Part shown: positions 60,548-64,000 of the stretch, one piece after another | Layout: every line of letters starts with the position of its first letter | How positions within the stretch are numbered: position 1 is the first letter of the stretch | Assembly: GCF_050948175.1 (NCBI RefSeq) | Contig: NW_027490127.1 | Coordinates: 1,240,001-1,304,000 of the forward strand | Source: Xylocopa sonorina | Lineage: Eukaryota; Arthropoda; Insecta; Hymenoptera; Apidae | Direction: 5' to 3' | DNA length: 64,000 bases | The notes under the pieces: model-generated | What the model was told of the DNA's origin: nothing | What the model saw: the letters and a program-made list of their open reading frames with translations, nothing else | The model's database searches: none | Program-made: the position numbers and the translations under genes

Positions 60548-62345
60548 TTAGTAATGCAACACAGTATAGTAAATTCTAAAGCAAGGTTCCACGCAGAGTC
60601 CAACATTACGATATTTACATTCATATCGAGACACGCGTCTCTTGTTTGTCGTAAAGACGATGCATCTTCTATTTCAGTTTTTTCTTCGTGGTTCATACAG
60701 TGAAGGAAAATGCCGTTCTGTTGGCCGTAATGGATTGTTGTTGTCTCTCTGATGATATTAAGAAATATTCATATGATAATTTTTCAGCATTTTTCGGATT
60801 AAATTTAAGTGAAATTTAGCCATAGATTTCGGTTTTCTTGTGTTATCCTTGTAAACACAATATGCATTCCATACTCATATGTTCAGCAAATGAAAAAATA
60901 TTTACGTTACCATTTTAGTGATTTCCGTGTCGAATTTATAGTGATTATCACTATGTCGGCTTTGTCGACACAACCCATGCAAGTATTACAGTTAATGACG
61001 CATAGGCGTTTTTGAATAATTTTGTTTCCTCCATGCCTAACAACCGTTGCAGACTCTGAAGTATAGTGGACATAAAAAATATATAAATATATAAATATAT
61101 AAATATAGTATCATAGTGGATAGCATATATATTTCTTTTTTATCCAGCCATTTCACAACTAATAAATTTTTAGTTGGCCAGGAAGATGCCCCTCCTTTTC
61201 TCAGTGTATCAGTAATTTATGGTATTCCTTGTCGCTTTTTTGCTACGGTCTCTCACGCATTTGTATGATTATTATATAGTAAATTAAACAAAGCTGGACT
61301 TGAATACCAATTATCTAGGTAAACTGTATGTCCCTTTCCTAGATAGGGCGCCATTAGGGCTTCTGCTATCGTTCTCGATTTTCTAATTTTCTTATTTTGG
61401 CTGTTGATTATAGTCGACGACCCAGCGTAAACAATAAGTTCTTGTACAGAACCAGTTCGACAATCACAAAGAATACATGATTTTATCCCAAATCTACTTC
61501 TTTTCGAAGGAATGTATTGTTCGAATGAAAGCCGCCCTTTATATAGATGTATACTCTCATCGATGCATAATTTTTGGTAATGATAGAATGAATGGCAGAA
61601 ATTTTCTGGAACATATCAATCACGTTCCTTATTATATATAATTTATCATTGGTATATGTGATATCTTGACTGAAATGTAGCAACGATAACGATTTAAAAT
61701 AGCTGTCTCTATGCATAATCTCAGCAAAAATGTCACTACGCAGGAATTTGTTTACCCTCCAGTATTCCTTTAAGGACAACTTCTTGTTGCGTGTCATTAG
61801 AAATGACACAGCAAAAAAGCAGTAAATTTCGGACAGCATTGTCGCTTCACCATCTTTCATATTATTGTTATTTTTTTCCAATAGGCATTTGTTTCATTTA
61901 AAATAAATTGCTCGAACTCGTCTGAAGCAAAGAGTTCAAAGTAATCAATTGCTTTTTCTGATCTGTTAATGTTTGGTATAATTCCTGTATTTTCTGGGGT
62001 AAATGGATGTAACTTAGGGATGAATGTGTTTGGCGTCCAGGAATCACAATGGTCCTTATTTTCTCGCTCATTGTTCTCTACTTCTGAGTCTGAGGTACTA
62101 CATATATACTTTCTTTTTTTGTGCTCAGCGAAATGATCTTCGTTTTCACTCACGGTATCATTTTCGTAATCAGTTAATCCAATCAAGAATTGAATTCCTT
62201 TTGAACTCCATCCAGAAATTGTAAGGAGGGTGCAATTAAAAATTAAAAAACAAATTTTACGCAAACATAAAACTAAAATTTTTAGATAATCATTTATAAC
62301 CTTAGAATTTACCTCAACTGTAAAAGTCGACAATAATCTATTCAA
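60548..62345 (-). pseudogene. piggyBac transposase, frameshifted
   Basis: The N-terminal frame (62345-61857) has an acidic region (DYENDTVSENEDHFAEH), then YFELFASDEFEQFILNETN, the start of the DDE_Tnp_1_7 domain. A frameshift in a T-run near 61870 leads to the next frame (61881-61483): LSEIYCFFAVSFLMTRNKK, KEYWRVNKFL. Near 61570 another shift precedes IDESIHLYKGRLSFEQYIP, with the first catalytic Asp in the IDES core. Beyond 61490, LCDCRTGSVQELIVYAG, PYLGKGHTVYLDNWYSSPAL (second Asp in LDNWY) and WLDKKEIYMLST continue the domain. The C-terminal half shows MGCVDKADI (third Asp), then KSMAKFHLNLIRKML and a Cys-rich tail ending in CFRIYYTVLHY and TAA near 60550. At least five frame breaks or stops occur. 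Confidence 0.9.
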
Positions 62346-62558
62346 CTTACATGTTGTCCGACTTATATTAGTTCAAGTAAGATCTTATATTATAATCCCT
62401 GTTTTTTATTATAGTTTTGTGCCTTGCAAATACTTCGTATGTCGAATATGTGTTTGGCAGGCTTTAGTACAGTACGAGCCACTAGATTCAAAAGATATTC
62501 TACCGATACGGTAGATTCTGTTTTAGCAACGGAGTCAGCGTAGGTGATCACGCGGCAC

Positions 62559-62676
62559 CGACTATAGTTGGCACCCGTACGCACAGCAGGTCTGGCGAAC
62601 ATCGACTATAGCCGGCATCAGTACGCACAGCACTTCGCGCGGCCGCCGGCTATAGTTGGTGTCCGTAGTGAAAGGG
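62559..62676 (+). repeat. piggyBac subterminal repeats, 44-bp period
   Basis: Three copies of a 30-bp motif start at 62559, 62603 and 62647, exactly 44 bp apart: 'cgactatagttggcacccgt', 'cgactatagccggcatcagt', 'cggctatagttggtgtccgt'. The third copy runs into the terminal inverted repeat. Subterminal repeats in this position are typical transposase binding sites; I infer that role. The left end shows no obvious matching array. Confidence 0.75.
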
Positions 62677-63722
62677 TTAGAACATCACGAAATGATATAA
62701 AATTAGATGAGATTTTAAATGTAATATATGATATATAAAATATATGATAAGTGTAAGTATATGTACCAATTTGATGTAACTAATTAAAACAGTATGGAAT
62801 GATACAAAACTAGATATGACTTTAGGTGTAATGGAGCATTTAGAGGGGATATTATATATACACTTAAATAAAATTTATGATAAATGTGAACATATATACT
62901 AATTTGAAATACTTATTTAACACATCATAAAATGATATAAAATTACATAGGAATATGGATGCATTAGAGTATTTAGAGGGGATATTCTCTTTGAATTTAA
63001 CTAAAATACATGGTAAGTGTAAGCATATACATTGGTTTGAAATATTTACTTCAAACATAGTAAAATTATATAGTATTAGGTAGGAATGCAGATCTAATGG
63101 AATATTTAGTGGGGATATTTTATTTAGAATCGACTATCATATATGATAAGTGTAAATATATGTACTAATTTGAAATATATATTTAAAATGTAAAGAAATA
63201 ATACAAAATTAGATAAGATTTTAGATACAATGGAGTATTTAGAGGATATTCTATTTAGGATTAACTAAAACATATGTTAAGTTGAAGCATATATAATAAT
63301 TTGAAATAATTATTTAAAGCGTCATGAAATTATATATAATGAGGCACAATTTTAGTTGTAATTTAACGTTTCGAGGGGAAATCCTTTTTACAATTAAAAT
63401 AAATGTCTGCAAATATTTGTACCAATTTGAAATATTTATTTAAAATATCATGAAATAGTACGAAATTAGATGAAATTTTAGATGTAATGGACTATTTAGA
63501 GAGGGTATTCTATTAGCAATCAATTAAAATATATGATAAGAATAAATATATATACTAATATGGAATATTTATTATTAGAAAATCATAAAATAATGTAAAA
63601 TTAATTAGGATTTTGGATGTAATAGGGTATTTAGTAATGGTAATCTATTGACAATCAACTGAAATACACGATAAGAGTAAACATATATAATAACTTGAAA
63701 CATGCACTTAGAATATCATGAA
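62677..63722 (+). repeat. 133-bp AT-rich satellite, right part, about 8 monomers
   Basis: The landmark 'gataagtgtaa' starts at 62746, 62879, 63012, 63145, then 63276, about 63400, 63535 and 63670, a period of 133 bp with small indels. Each unit also contains 'tttgaaatatttatttaaaa', 'catgaaatgatacaaaattag' and 'tgtaatggagtatttagagggg'. The block ends at 'atcatgaagtgctatttc', the same exit as at 50758. Confidence 0.93.
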
Positions 63723-64000
63723 GTGCTATTTCTACAGACACGTTCAGATAAAGAACATTGAATTGTAGAACTAAGAAGCGCCATCGCATTGCATTGAAAG
63801 TCAATTACTTTGACAAGCTGATACTTAGAAGTGCAGAATAGTTATACGGAACTGTAGATATTACACATTTTGTAACGTAGTACCAGGTAAACGTAACTGC
63901 GTTGTGTAGATACCTACAACTCGCTTACTTTGAAACGTAGAACTAAAAAGCTGTATGGACCATTGGAAGTCAATTACTATGTCAATTTGACAGTTAGAAG
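63723..64000 (-). repeat. 174-bp satellite, inverted, to the window end
   Basis: Inverted diverged monomers with 'gaactaagaagcgccatcgcattgcattg' and 'tcaattactttgacaagctgatactta', closely resembling 50759-51000 in content and order. Confidence 0.85.

Larger units (their letters stand above)
60242..62676 (-). mobile_element. Complete piggyBac-family element (2435 bp)
   Basis: The insert splits one AT-satellite monomer exactly. Ends are near-perfect 14-bp terminal inverted repeats: ACCTTTCGCTACGG (60242-60255) and CCGTAGTGAAAGGG (62663-62676). The flanks TTAT (60238-60241) and TTAG (62677-62680) are each one change from TTAA, the piggyBac target. Size and the minus-strand transposase fit the family. 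Frameshifts in the transposase show it is no longer autonomous. Confidence 0.93.

Noticed and set aside
1..64000. tRNA, rRNA or other structured RNA genes
   Set aside because: No cloverleaf with A- and B-box promoters, and no rRNA core sequence, was recognised on either strand.

Overview
The window looks like a eukaryotic, almost certainly insect, pericentromeric or subtelomeric heterochromatin block. It has no bacterial-style gene layout. About half of it is one satellite family with a 174-bp monomer. The rest is a nested set of mostly dead transposable elements, duplicated host-gene debris and a second, AT-rich satellite. A Hymenoptera-like insect is suggested by short TTAGG-like telomeric runs and the mix of BEL/Pao, Ty3/Gypsy, R1-like LINE and piggyBac elements. 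This is inference; the species cannot be named from sequence alone.

Layout. 1-18218: head-to-tail 174-bp satellite with clear higher-order repeats (nearly identical 2.43-kb and 2.79-kb tandem units). 18219-18809: diverged monomers. 18810-19430: candidate solo LTR with a primer-binding-like site. 19527-22968: copy A of a segmental duplication carrying a broken RING-finger gene (RNF212/Zip3-like). 22969-23490: LINE ORF1 fragment. 23491-27836: satellite inverted. 27837-30186: satellite forward again. 30187-34265: BEL/Pao pol on the minus strand. 34266-37170: diverged forward satellite. 37171-39904: copy B of the duplication. 39905-44532: spacer with a scrap of AT satellite, a minus-strand LINE (ORF1 plus endonuclease), a 41-bp minisatellite and an unprocessed HSDL2-like pseudogene. 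44533-49460: copy C, inverted relative to A and B and carrying both the RING gene and the copy-B part. 49461-52988: satellite of both orientations, a block of 133-bp AT satellite and a BEL/Pao gag fragment. 52989-57875: complete but dead Ty3/Gypsy element with both LTRs and a 4-bp target duplication. 57876-59890: satellite. 59891-63722: 133-bp AT satellite interrupted by a complete but frameshifted piggyBac element (60242-62676). 63723-64000: 174-bp satellite.

No gene in the window appears intact and functional. The short open frames inside the satellite are chance by-products: 174 is divisible by 3, so a stop-free frame continues from monomer to monomer. The most interesting structures are the higher-order satellite repeats, the three-copy inverted duplication of a meiotic-type RING gene region, the composite junctions between the two satellites, and the two TE insertions whose exact ends can be read.
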